This document shows, in pieces, positions 19,316-28,738 of a stretch of DNA of 64,000 nt. The stretch's first letter is position 1. Every line of letters begins with the position of its first letter. The stretch covers positions 14,696,501-14,760,500 of the forward strand of contig NC_088311.1 of the NCBI RefSeq assembly GCF_910592395.1, given 5' to 3'. The position numbers and the translations under genes were made by a program. Origin of the DNA: Lineus longissimus (Eukaryota; Nemertea; Pilidiophora; Heteronemertea; Lineidae). The notes under the pieces were generated by a model. It saw nothing but the letters and a program-made list of their open reading frames with translations, searched no databases and was not told the origin of the DNA.

Positions 19316-19757
19316 CAGTGGTCTTAGTCTTTCTAACCCTAGTAAAATAATAAATTATTAACCCTAAACCACTAAGTCCTAGGATAATCCATAGGTACTC
19401 GTATTTCTTCATTTCATCACTAGGTTGGTAGTAATCACTTAATTGTGGTCGCTGATGTAGTACAATAGTTCTTTCTGGATGTAAATGATTGTAAACAGTA
19501 AGTGCTGAATCAGTATTGTTAAAATCAATAGAAGCGTCTCTTTCTCTCTTTAATTCAAGATTAACAAAGTCAATAGTACTCTTTCTATGCTCCTCCCATT
19601 CTGTGGAGGCCTTCTGTAATTGCTCCTGAGCCAAATCATGTCTTTTCACTTCATCTTCATAACCGTTTTTGTCTAGTGACTTGAAAAGGTAACCGGATCC
19701 AGTGAATGCTAATCCATTGATTATTGCAGATCCAAATAACATGCCAATGCCAGCCAT
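19299..19757 (-). CDS. Polinton small membrane protein
   Basis: 152 residues. Hydrophobic N-terminus (MAGIGMLFGSAIINGLAF), a central charged helical region, and a strong membrane segment near residues 122-139 (YLWIILGLSGLGLIIYYF) followed by basic residues. Its last codons overlap the tandem 19-bp repeat, so the C-terminus (RTKTTDRTQS) is partly repeat-derived. It lies beside the capsid genes on the same strand, suggesting a virion or assembly role, which is inference from position. Confidence 0.65.
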   Translation of the reverse strand: MAGIGMLFGSAIINGLAFTGSGYLFKSLDKNGYEDEVKRHDLAQEQLQKASTEWEEHRKSTIDFVNLELKRERDASIDFNNTDSALTVYNHLHPERTIVLHQRPQLSDYYQPSDEMKKYEYLWIILGLSGLGLIIYYFTRVRKTKTTDRTQS

Positions 19758-19779
19758 TTAATTTCAACGAATTTTAATT

Positions 19780-20556
19780 TCAATGATGTGTCGGACTTTG
19801 TCCTGAGAGCATAGCTCGAGTTAATACCAATTGATACTGTACATTATGACCATTAAGATCGATGATGTCACCTTTTTCATCAGTTAAGCGAATATTCAGC
19901 TTATTGAATCTTGGTTTACAGGGAATTGCTATTGGTTTCTCAAATGTGTATGCTATTAAATCTCCAAAATTAGCTTCCTTTATTGGTCTTGTGGTTAGCA
20001 CATCAGATGCTTCACCATTACTTAATACACTATTAGATTCGATTATGTCACAGTGAAAAACAAAATGGTTAATTGGTCTAAAATTGATGGGTTTCTCGCT
20101 TACAACATCATCCTTACTTTTATTGTCTAAAGGGTAAGGCCATTCTGATTTCATACCAAATAATTCATTACTTTTACCAAGAAAATAGATCTGATAATGC
20201 GCCTCATTTTTTCTCTTTAGGAAGTGTAAGATGGCCTTACCTGTTGGTTCTTCAAGGTCAAATCTGACAGCACCTCTACTCATACTATTTTCTTTCAACT
20301 TATCCGCAAATACTTTTGAAAAGCTCTGTAGGTCATAGAGACCATCTGGTAGCGTAATCTCTGCCACATCAAACCCCTTAACTTTGATTCGGTTATTCTC
20401 CCTGGCTGCACTTATGTTGTAAAATGTACAAGGTATTACTGCAAAAGTTAAAGTGATGCTACATGCATCTTGAATTTCAGTCTTGAGATTGACTGTTAAA
20501 TCACTTGAACTCTGATCTGGATAGTCACTTGAATCTATGTTCATTACAGTAACCAT
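19780..20556 (-). CDS. mCP: Probable minor capsid (penton-type) protein
   Basis: 258 residues. The beginning (MNIDSSDYPDQSSSDLTVNL) and the LPDGLYDLQSFSKVFADKL stretch near residue 70, then a GKAILHF strand and an FGM turn, match the layout I know for Polinton single-jelly-roll penton proteins. The last native strands contain LTDEKGDIIDLNG. The gene sits next to the probable major capsid gene, as usual. The final residues (TRAMLSGQSP) are a double-hairpin insert, so the element supplied the C-terminal tail. Assigned by pattern, not by a search. Confidence 0.7.
   Translation of the reverse strand: MVTVMNIDSSDYPDQSSSDLTVNLKTEIQDACSITLTFAVIPCTFYNISAARENNRIKVKGFDVAEITLPDGLYDLQSFSKVFADKLKENSMSRGAVRFDLEEPTGKAILHFLKRKNEAHYQIYFLGKSNELFGMKSEWPYPLDNKSKDDVVSEKPINFRPINHFVFHCDIIESNSVLSNGEASDVLTTRPIKEANFGDLIAYTFEKPIAIPCKPRFNKLNIRLTDEKGDIIDLNGHNVQYQLVLTRAMLSGQSPTHH
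19792..19818 (-). repeat. Double-hairpin element at the end of the minor capsid gene
   Basis: Consensus core; flanks TGT and AGT differ by one base. Confidence 0.92.
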
Positions 20557-20613
20557 TTAGTTAAGTAAATTTTCGTTTTCAAATTTACCTTTTATCAAAT
20601 AAGTAAATTATTC

Positions 20614-20850
20614 TTACTTCATAATATTTCTGGGTAGGATTCCTTGATCGTAAAGGTACTCTAATGTTCCATTGCTAATAGCTACAGTTCCGCCCAGTTT
20701 AAGAATTTCCTCTAGGTTGGCCTTACTTGGGGGACCAATATTGATTCTCAAGAACCTTTTCAGTAACATAGAGTAACCAATTGTTGTTGATGCCAACAGT
20801 AAACTTTGATACAGTGTATTTATGATATCTTTCTTTCCTGGTGTATCCAT
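20614..20850 (-). CDS. Polinton 78-residue protein
   Basis: Small protein between the two capsid genes, on the same strand. Weakly hydrophobic N-terminal half (LYQSLLLASTTIGYSMLL), basic middle, and a short C-terminal part. Position and repeated use of the same leader pattern (ATTTAAATG-like sequence before each start) support a real gene. It could be a small capsid-associated or membrane peptide; function unknown. Confidence 0.5.
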   Translation of the reverse strand: MDTPGKKDIINTLYQSLLLASTTIGYSMLLKRFLRINIGPPSKANLEEILKLGGTVAISNGTLEYLYDQGILPRNIMK

Positions 20851-20928
20851 TTAATTACTTAGAAAATCACTAGTAAAACTCATTTATCTAGTATTTAGTA
20901 TTTAATTTAGTGTTGTACGAACTTTGTT

Positions 20929-22185
20929 TCAGTGCTGGAGTGAAGCAATCTGAGAAGTCTGAATGTTAACCTGGGCGTCAGAAACCACGAATATGTGCAT
21001 TTTGTATGGTCCCTTTCCAGATTTCTTTGTAATAGATAATTGAATACCATCTTTTGTGTTCTGGAGCTTTTTTCCTGATCCGTGTAGACGATTATCTTCA
21101 GAAGTTCTCAGGTCCAACCATAAACCATAGTGATTAGAATCACCATAGTATTTCTCCATGGTCATGTTACAGTCATGAGTTTTCTTCAAATCTTCAGACA
21201 TAAAATGTTTCTTGATCTCCTCCCATTGATCCATCATTCTCATTCCTTCTGGGAACACCTGATTGGCAACACCCTCTATTGTGATCTGCACTTTACTTAT
21301 GTTAGGGTTTTCAAACTTCTCTGAATCTCTAGCTCCATCTACATAGTCAGACACAAATAGTAACAATAATCCTTTAATAGACATTCTTGGAAAGTTGATG
21401 TTCTCATTAATTAGTGTTTCATTAGCAGTAACATTGACTGTCTTAAAATGGTCTACCCAATCATAAAATATTGAGAATCCAGAATTGTACTTGTTACTCA
21501 ATTGACTAGCAATCATTTTGTTGGTTACGGTGTCATATTCAAAACAAATATTCTCTAGTTTGTAGCCCATACTTGCTGTGGTTGCGGTAACTATGATCTC
21601 TTCCTTTGGTGCTAATGTGATTTCAATGATAACATCTTCTTGAATTGGAAACTTGTAAAATGGAGCATGATGGTGAAATAATTCAAAATCTAACGGTATT
21701 TTGTACTTCTTGTCAAACACTTTCTTTAATGTCTTTTCATTAGCTGTTTCTCCAGTGACATCAGCTTCAGCGACTCCTGATCTTAATTCTCTAAGATTTT
21801 CTGATTGAATACCCTGAAAAACTCTATCATTTCTTTCTTCTCCAGTTAGCCACAGATCTTTAAATGTAGAATAATGACTGTATTCGTCAAGGTCAAATAT
21901 CTGCCCTGTTCCCCACTTAACCACCATCTTTGAAATCAGGTTTCTACCAAGATTATTTACAACACTATTTTTAGAATCACCAGAAATGGTTACATCAGCA
22001 CACAGATAAAGAGATTTAGGTACAAAGAATGTATTCTCTCGCAATGCCGGTATTCTAACATACAGTGTTTCTTTGGGATTTGCAGATGAGGGGTTATGAG
22101 TAATGATATGATGCTGCCTCTCAGCTTTCAAACCAAGTGGAATCTTATGTGCCCTTTCAGTATTTAATAAATATCCTGTTGCCAT
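20929..22185 (-). CDS. MCP: Probable major capsid protein (double jelly-roll)
   Basis: 418 residues. The N-terminus (MATGYLLNTERAHKIPLG, QHHIITHNPS, LYVRIPALREN) is a pattern I associate with metazoan Polinton capsid proteins. The beta-rich body continues with GDSKNSVVNNLGRNLISKMV and FKDLWLTGEERNDRVFQGIQ. The gene lies beside the minor capsid gene and reads inward from the right inverted repeat. A homologous N-terminal fragment is present in Polinton 2 (37432-37967). No stop or frameshift and no double-hairpin insert was seen, in contrast to most other genes of the element, as if inserts here are not tolerated. The identity is from pattern memory; a structure comparison would settle it. Confidence 0.68.
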   Translation of the reverse strand: MATGYLLNTERAHKIPLGLKAERQHHIITHNPSSANPKETLYVRIPALRENTFFVPKSLYLCADVTISGDSKNSVVNNLGRNLISKMVVKWGTGQIFDLDEYSHYSTFKDLWLTGEERNDRVFQGIQSENLRELRSGVAEADVTGETANEKTLKKVFDKKYKIPLDFELFHHHAPFYKFPIQEDVIIEITLAPKEEIIVTATTASMGYKLENICFEYDTVTNKMIASQLSNKYNSGFSIFYDWVDHFKTVNVTANETLINENINFPRMSIKGLLLLFVSDYVDGARDSEKFENPNISKVQITIEGVANQVFPEGMRMMDQWEEIKKHFMSEDLKKTHDCNMTMEKYYGDSNHYGLWLDLRTSEDNRLHGSGKKLQNTKDGIQLSITKKSGKGPYKMHIFVVSDAQVNIQTSQIASLQH

Positions 22186-22634
22186 TTTCTATTTATTTAC
22201 TAGTAAAATTATGTTACATTTTCCAGGCAAAATTAAGGCCTCTAAAAACCACTTGGTTCCACAGTAAATAGAAATACTACAGGTGGCGCAACATGGTGTC
22301 AAACTGGTACATCATTCCCCTTACTACACAGATAAACCACCGCATCTAATCCCTTTAAGCAGAATTACATGTATCTTTGACTACCGGTAGTTCAAAAATT
22401 CCCGCCCATGACGTCATCACCTAGCTCATGAAGAACTGAACAACTCAGTGTCACCAGGGCACACCAGGGTACATGTGAATGGACACAGTCGTCGTCAACT
22501 AGGGCCTACCAGTGGTTGTCTGCAAGATGAATGAAGATTTCAGTTACGCACAATCTCACCAGATGGAGGAAGTGTGACGTTAACATCATGTCTCCATGGA
22601 CAGAATAACATTTGCCTTTAAACCATAGTGATAT

Positions 22635-22740
22635 TCAGTTGTACAATGGCCATATCAGATGTTGCAGTCATTAATTATTTGTGCTTGCAAATTACAATGG
22701 CCATATCAGATGTTGCAGTCATTAATTATTTTTGCTTGTC
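22635..22740 (+). repeat. Tandem repeat, about 51-bp unit, two copies
   Basis: The word ACAATGGCCATATCAGATG recurs 51 bp later, each time followed by TTGCAGTCATTAATTATT and a GCTTG end. Confidence 0.85.
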
Positions 22741-22752
22741 AAAGACATGAAA

Positions 22753-22887
22753 AGGCCTATTGTGTCTTAATGCGTTTATCCGACAGAATTTTCGAAAATA
22801 TTTTCAGCGCTGAAAATTATTTTTGCGACATTAAAATAATTTCTCGAAATTCTGTTGGATAAACGCATTAAGACACAATAAGCCTTT
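22753..22887. repeat. Inverted repeat with 40-bp arms
   Basis: Arms at about 22753-22793 and 22848-22887 share GTGTCTTAATGCGTTTATCC and its complement; the roughly 54-bp middle is also partly self-complementary (TTTTCAGCGCTGAAAA). It may be a MITE within the Polinton or a replication-related hairpin. Confidence 0.85.
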
Positions 22888-23169
22888 GTAATACTTTGGG
22901 ACGTGAGTATTGTTTGGTAACATATGTTACCATGTACATGCAGACTCTGTCAACAATATTTTCAATAGATTCAAGCAACAATGATTAATCACTGTATCAG
23001 CTGTCTTGTAGGCCTACAGCATTTATTGGAATATGCTGGGACTGTCAAGATGTGCGAACTTCAAGGGTTCATTTCTCTGCTATTTTTTAACGGATATTTG
23101 CAAATGAGGTATCCTTGGAAAGCTATTGACGTGTACTTTCTGTTGGAATACAGTAAGTCATGATTACAT

Positions 23170-23379
23170 TAACCCATTGAGCTCTAGTATTCCCTCACCA
23201 TTTCATTGACCATTTCATTGCAACGCTTCACTGGGAATCTCATTAATGATAGAAAGTGTATATTGCGGTGGATGGTTCTTTGGGGTTGTAGGCTAATTTG
23301 GGGCAAAAGACCTGTAAGGGCTTTTGGTCAAAATAGCTTAGAAATACCTACGTTCCTACCACCGCAATATACACTATCT
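23170..23379 (-). repeat. Right terminal inverted repeat of Polinton 1
   Basis: Reverse complement of 4188-4397 with one mismatch; ends in CT, followed by GGGGCG. Confidence 0.95.
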
Positions 23380-23385
23380 GGGGCG

Positions 23386-24424
23386 TCTCCTCATTCCTTC
23401 CGACGTCTTAATACTGAGCGAACTAAACCATCCCTTCCTGGAAAAACGTCTGTAATTCTTCCCAGCCACCAATCTTGTCTCTTTTGATCATCATCCAAAA
23501 GCACCACATCTCCAACTTTAAGGTTAGGTTGTGCTTCGACCCATTTCGGTAAAGCGTTCAGCTCCAGCATGTACTCGTTCGTCCATCTATTCCAGAACAT
23601 CTTGGAAAGTCGTTGTTGGTAATCCCAGCGTTTTCCTATTAACGGTGTTGTCTTCGTGTCTCGGTCCAGATCAGGTAAGATCTGTGGTACTCGTCCAATT
23701 GTTAGATGTCCTGGTATTGAGCCGCGAGATCCTCCTTGCCACTCGATACCACCGTTAGTGGCCGAGAGTTGATCTGAGCTTCTACTTCTGTTCATGTTGT
23801 CTCCATTTCCACAAAAGAAAGTCTAGACTTGCCTAGAATTCTTTTCAGTGTGGTTTTCACACTTCGAACCATTCTCTCATAGAATCCTCCATGCCATGGA
23901 GCTCGTTCTGTTATAAAACACCAAGTTATTCCTATTCGACCAAGTTGATCTCGGAAATTCCTTACTGTTTTAAAGATTCTCAATAAGATACTGGATGCTT
24001 TTTTAAAGGTCTTGGCATTGTCAGAATAAATCTTATGACACTGCCCTCGTCTGCTCATCATTCTCCTCAGTGCCATTAGGAAGTGTTCTGTCGTCAAATC
24101 CTCGACCAGCTCTAGATGAACCGCTCTTGTTATCGTGCAGGTCAACAAACAGATGTAAGCTTTCTTGTTCAATCCACCACTGATCTTTACATACAGAGGG
24201 CCAGCGAAGTCAACTCCAATATTTGTAAATCCAGGAATCACAGAGGTCCGATCGGTAGGCAATGGTGCAATCTTCTGTGTTAGCTTGAATGGTTCCCTGA
24301 ATACCTGACAATGGTTTATGATTCTCCTGACCTCCCGTCGTCCATGCACCAACCAATATCTACTCCTCATACTGGCTAGGGTCTGCGCTGCGCCTATGTG
24401 AAGATTCGTAGTATGATAATGCAT
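23386..24424 (-). pseudogene. BEL/Pao integrase and C-terminal domain
   Basis: Two frames. 24424-23792 is the integrase core: first Asp in NIGVDFAGPLYV, second in IYSDNAKTFKK, Glu in WHGGFYERMVRSVK. The next (23795-23391) carries the domain that usually ends BEL/Pao pol (LKVGDVVLLDDDQKRQDWWL, then GRITDVFPGRDGLVRSV). The coding strand runs straight into the Polinton edge and its last part resumes at 4187-4119. A frameshift links the two frames. Confidence 0.88.
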
Positions 24425-25783
24425 AACAAGCTTGTCAATGAAATGGTTATGAGTTGGAAGAATGATGGGGTTCTCGTTTCCTCTGGGAGTTTACTGTATT
24501 GCAGGCGTCCTCCTACTCTGAGAACTTCCTTCTCGTCATCCCAATATGAATCCAACTTTCCTAACTTGCTGTTTTTAGGAACATTCTCGCCCCTTTTTAA
24601 ACTCTCTATTTCTTCTCTGAAATTCTTTCGTTGAGCCCATTGGATCCATTTCAACACTTCTTCCTCTCGGTCTGTGACAGTAACACCAATACTCCCCTCA
24701 TCTACGCTCCCCTCGTCTAAACCTGTCTTCTTCTCTCTATGATGTTTCAGCCAGCTTCTCACTATTGTCATCACCCTGATGAACTTCTGAAGAGATGAAA
24801 ACCTTTTCACCAAGTTCTCTTGCTGATCGGGTTCATCGGGATCTGATTCAGTGACGCTGAAGACACCGATTTTGTGTTTAGACTTCTTCTCCGCTTCTTC
24901 TATTCTCGCTAACTCCACAACGGGTTGACTTGGCCACTCTTCATCACTTCTCAGAAATGAAGGTCCATCCACCACAATGTTGCTTCTACCAAGACACTCG
25001 CTGATATTCCTCTTGAACAAAGATCCGCTGGATTTTGCTTCCCAGGGACATATCTCCACCTGTTAGGATTTACCAGTTCTTGGATTTCTGAGACCCGGTT
25101 GGCTACAATGTCTGCCAGGTGTAAGCTGGCTGACGTATCCAATGTAGTACCACTTGTGAATCTGTCAAACAGACCTTGTCATCTATCTTCAGCTTCAGCT
25201 CCTTTTCAACATAGTTGATCAATCGTGCATTTATGAGGGCGGCCATCAACTCTAGTTCTGGGATAGTTCGCCTTTTCCCGACAGGTACAACTCTTGTTTT
25301 GGCACATAGTAATGCTGTGTGAACTCTGTCTGATCCTGTATCCGCTTCACGCAAATAAACGGCTGCACCATAAGCTGCCTCACTGGCATCTCCAAATCCA
25401 TGCAGGGTATAAGTTGGTGTTGTGAAATCGTCAGGAATCAAACATCTCGCTACCTTGATCTCATCAAGGTCAGGAACTTCATTCTTCCATCTCAACCACT
25501 GTTGCTCTAGATCCTCTGGTACAGGCTCAGTCCAGTCTAGGCCGGTCAACCATGACCTCTGGAAAATCTGCTTGGCAATGACTGAACCATTCCTAAGGGA
25601 TCGTAAACTCGGTGGCCAACCCCCTGATCCCAGAACCGTCTTGAGAGCCAACGCTAGTACTGAAGCCTCCTCCACGGTACTATCACCAGTCAAAACGTCG
25701 TCGACAAATATATTTTCCGTTATTTCTGTTACAGCCTTCGGAAATATATCTCGTTGATTCTCCACATGATCAAGAACTGTCAT
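24394..25783 (-). pseudogene. BEL/Pao reverse transcriptase end, RNase H and integrase N-terminus
   Basis: The first frame begins within reverse transcriptase, with the active-site VDDVLTGDS near its start, and goes on into RNase H (TLHGFGDASEAAYGAAVYL, then PELELMAALINARL and CLTDSQVVLHW). The following frames (25142-24951, 25059-24394) carry the connection (WRYVPGKQNPADLCSRG) and the integrase N-terminal region (LRVGGRLQYSKLP). At least two frameshifts separate them. Confidence 0.88.
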
Positions 25784-25829
25784 AATACTATAGAAAAGGG
25801 GGATGGAGTTAAACCAAACGTCACAGTTG

Positions 25830-26123
25830 TCAGACGATAGATATCACGCTCCTTTTAGTATCCAGATCTCGCCAAAGGAATCGCTGCATATCTCTATCAA
25901 CCTTTCTCATCTTAACGTTCAAAAACATTTTCTCTATGTCTGCTACGATTGCAACCTTATGTCTTTTAAACATCAGTACTCCAGGTAGATCAGGCTGGAG
26001 TGCTGGTCCTGGCAGTAGCGTGTCATTCAGTGAATGACCCTCATGACTTCTCATTGATCCGTCGAAGACAACTCGGACTTTGGTTGTTTCTCTGTCCATC
26101 TTGACCACGGGATGATGGGGCAA
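25830..26123 (-). pseudogene. BEL/Pao reverse transcriptase core fragment
   Basis: Contains RVVFDGSMRSHEGHSLND and VAIVADIEKMFLNVKM, the first catalytic Asp region of reverse transcriptase. It continues into the VDDVLTGDS frame after a shift. Confidence 0.85.
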
Positions 26124-27202
26124 GTACCTATCAATCTATTGACAGTGAGTGACTTGTTGCTCCTCATGTTTTGCTCAACAAAGTCTGGATGATGTAACAA
26201 ACCTGTCTCATAACGATCATCTACTCTGCGTGTTTTCTCAGCATGCTGTTGTAGCGCATACTTCTCAAGATCGGTTTGATCTTTGCTCTCATTTGGCAGT
26301 ATGCCAATATGTTCTGTCTCCCAATGTTTAACCGCCATCTTTGTTTCATCTTTGATGTGGAAGGAAACACGATTCACACCGGAATCATTCTCATGTTCAG
26401 ACTTTGTTGCTGGTATCGCTCCGCACAAAATCCATCCCACGTGACTTTTTTGAGCCACTGGAGTGTCTCTCGGTCCCTTGATTCTCTTGTCCAGTAATAT
26501 GTTCAGGCTGTCTTTTATCCCCAACATGACATCGACTGTGCAGGTACCATGTGGATAAGTGTCTGGCAACTGCAGACCTTTCAAATGTTGCAAACTTGAA
26601 ATGTTAACATCAACCTTCCCTAGGTCTCCACTCGGTTTCTCCATTACGTAAGCCATTATCTCGAAGACTTCTCCTTTCCAATTCGGAATGGCTGATGACA
26701 AGTGAAATTTAACTCGCTCGGTCTTGAGGTTCATGACACCACCCCCTGCAAGGGTGAACTCTGCATCCACTTTAGGACCACTCAATCCTAATGTCCTAGC
26801 CATTTTCTTACTAATGAAACTGACACCACTCCCACTGTCAAAGAGAACCCTGCCTTGTGTTACTGCGCATTTTGATTCCAGCTTAACGACACATGACTGC
26901 ATCAAAATTTTACTTTGGCCTTCATTAGACTTCACGAGTCCTGTTGACGAAGCAATTTTTTCATCCCTTTTCTCGGATGTGCTCTTTGACAGCGTCTCCT
27001 CTGGTTTCCGTATATGAAGCAAAGTATGGTGATTTTCGCCACACTCCCTACAATGTGAAGACTTACAATTTTGGACAAAATGTGTCAAACTCAAACAGTT
27101 AAAACAGGCTCTGGACCGTTTTACTCGTTCACATCTGTCCTGTACTGACATCCCTTTCACTTTGGAACATAGATATGATGGATGACTGTCATCACAGAAC
27201 AC
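26124..27202 (-). pseudogene. BEL/Pao zinc knuckles and aspartyl protease
   Basis: From the start: CFNCLSLTHFVQNCKSSHC and CRECGENHHTLLH form paired zinc knuckles. GRVLFDSGSGVSFISKKMAR is the protease DSG motif, followed by the usual DUF1758-like strands (LQLPDTYPHGTC). The C-terminal part (KHWETEHIGILPN) leads into reverse transcriptase. This frame is open for nearly 1.1 kb, the best preserved part of the element. Confidence 0.88.
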
Positions 27203-28179
27203 ACATCTTGACCCGGATGATGAAGATCGATCTCCACGTCCGCTTCCTTCTTTGTGACATTAAGAGCATGACTGGTTGCTCTTGGCCTCTCGCTATGGCT
27301 GTGGGCCTTGTCCTTCATCGCTTTCTTGGGTTTGGACGCTGGTAATGGCTCGGCTCTCCTAGAAACCTGTAAGGCATCTTGCAACTTCTATAACAATACA
27401 TCAAAGGTGATGGGAAAACTGGCTTTCTCCTTGATTCTCTTCTCCTCCTTGATGTGCTCACCATCCCACCTTTTGACGAGACTCTTGGGTAACTTCGGTC
27501 TGACCAGAGCAGAAAGTATCCAGCTGCACTCAACTACATTCTCGTCTTCTTTCGTCCTTTTCTGTATGTAGGTCCAATTCGCTACAAGCTTATTGTAAAA
27601 CGGATCTAACTCATTTACTGTTGTTGAGGTAATCACAGGAGCATTAGCTATCTCGTTGACCACGTTTTCCAATCGGGAAAGTACATCTCCATATCTGTTT
27701 TCCAAAAACTCAATGATCTAATCATAACTAGGGTCTTTCAATGAAGCAACTTACTTTGCTACATCCCCATCAAGGACTGAAATGACTAGATGTGCTTTCT
27801 CCACATCTGAGTAACCAGGTTTGCTGACTTCCGATTTTACCAGCTCCTTCCACTGATCAAACAATTCGCAATCACCTTTAAATTTAGGTATCTGTATCAC
27901 ACGTTTCTTATGTGTAAGAGTACAAATGATCTTACCTAACTGATCTTCTGTTATACCAGTATTCATTGAAGCCATAGCCTTAGCAAAACACTCAGTGAAC
28001 ATTTCAGGGGTAAAACTCTTCTTACTCTCCTTGTCATCTTCCTCATGACTGCGAGGTTTGGACAAATCAATATCCAGACGCGTATTCTTTGCACTAACTC
28101 GCAAATATGATTTGGTGTAATGTGCCTCTCGATCGTCAGTGACGTCTTTCAAGCGCTTCTCATTATCAGGATGATAATC
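27203..28179 (-). pseudogene. BEL/Pao gag, main part (DUF1759-like)
   Basis: IPKFKGDCELFDQWKELVKS and DVEKAHLVISVLDGDVAK are typical of the gag domain of BEL/Pao elements. Stops at 27751 and near 27388 and shifts at each break show decay. The 5' part of the gene is displaced to 31147-31374 by the pogo element. Confidence 0.82.
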
Positions 28180-28181
28180 TA

Positions 28182-28707
28182 CTGTCTTCTCCCACTTAAC
28201 CGAGCGCCAGGAAAATGGCTCGAAAATGACTAAGTCCAGAAACATGGCAGTCTGTAGATTTTTACCGGTGGGCTGCAAACATTTAATATGACAGCCAATT
28301 ATATTGATCAATGGTTATGGGAAGACAACCTTGTAAATGTTGTCAATTCAATAACGCCTGGTCGCGGCTAGGGCCAGTAATCCCTGCAGTCAGGGTGATG
28401 ATTATTGAAGTTACGTAAGTCTATTACAAGTCCATGTAAATGGTTAACCAATCCAGAGTCTTTCAAATGAATTTATTTTATCTAATCGATTATGGAATCG
28501 TTTTCTTGTGGGGGAAATCCAATAAAGGGCACTTTCGTGTCAAATGTCATAATTGTTGTCTGCCATCTTGCTTTGACCACGTTCTTCTGGTAAGATGCAC
28601 GCAATGCGATGGATTTTGTGGGTAGGCCTAGCAGGCACCCTGATGATCTTAACGTATGGAATGAAGCATGGAGATGATGTTGACAGCCCTGACCCTGATA
28701 CCATTAC

Positions 28708-28738
<31 letters not shown>

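Larger units (their letters stand above)
22186..23169. other. Polinton non-coding right arm
   Basis: No gene. It contains a two-unit tandem repeat and a long inverted repeat (listed separately), a CRE-like TGACGTCA near 22410, and A/T-rich sequence. It separates the capsid promoter from the right inverted repeat. Confidence 0.6.
4188..23379 (+). mobile_element. Polinton/Maverick element 1 (19,192 bp, complete ends)
   Basis: A self-synthesising, virus-like DNA transposon with both ends present: it starts AG, ends CT, has 210-bp terminal inverted repeats with one mismatch seen by eye, and a 6-bp duplication. Genes on the plus strand run from 4470 to 10156, then PolB and the ATPase. On the minus strand lie a structural-looking protein, a hydrophobic protein, HNH nuclease, integrase and the capsid block. 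The near-identical inverted repeats suggest a recent insertion, yet PolB has an in-frame stop and at least three other genes have single frameshifts. Some of those shifts may be assembly errors in homopolymers. It carries 22 full copies of a 27-bp double-hairpin repeat. Confidence 0.95.

Noticed and set aside
20910-20935. GAAC-TTT-GTTTC before the capsid stop as a half copy
   Set aside because: Only one imperfect hairpin, no triplet and no spacer; chance cannot be excluded.
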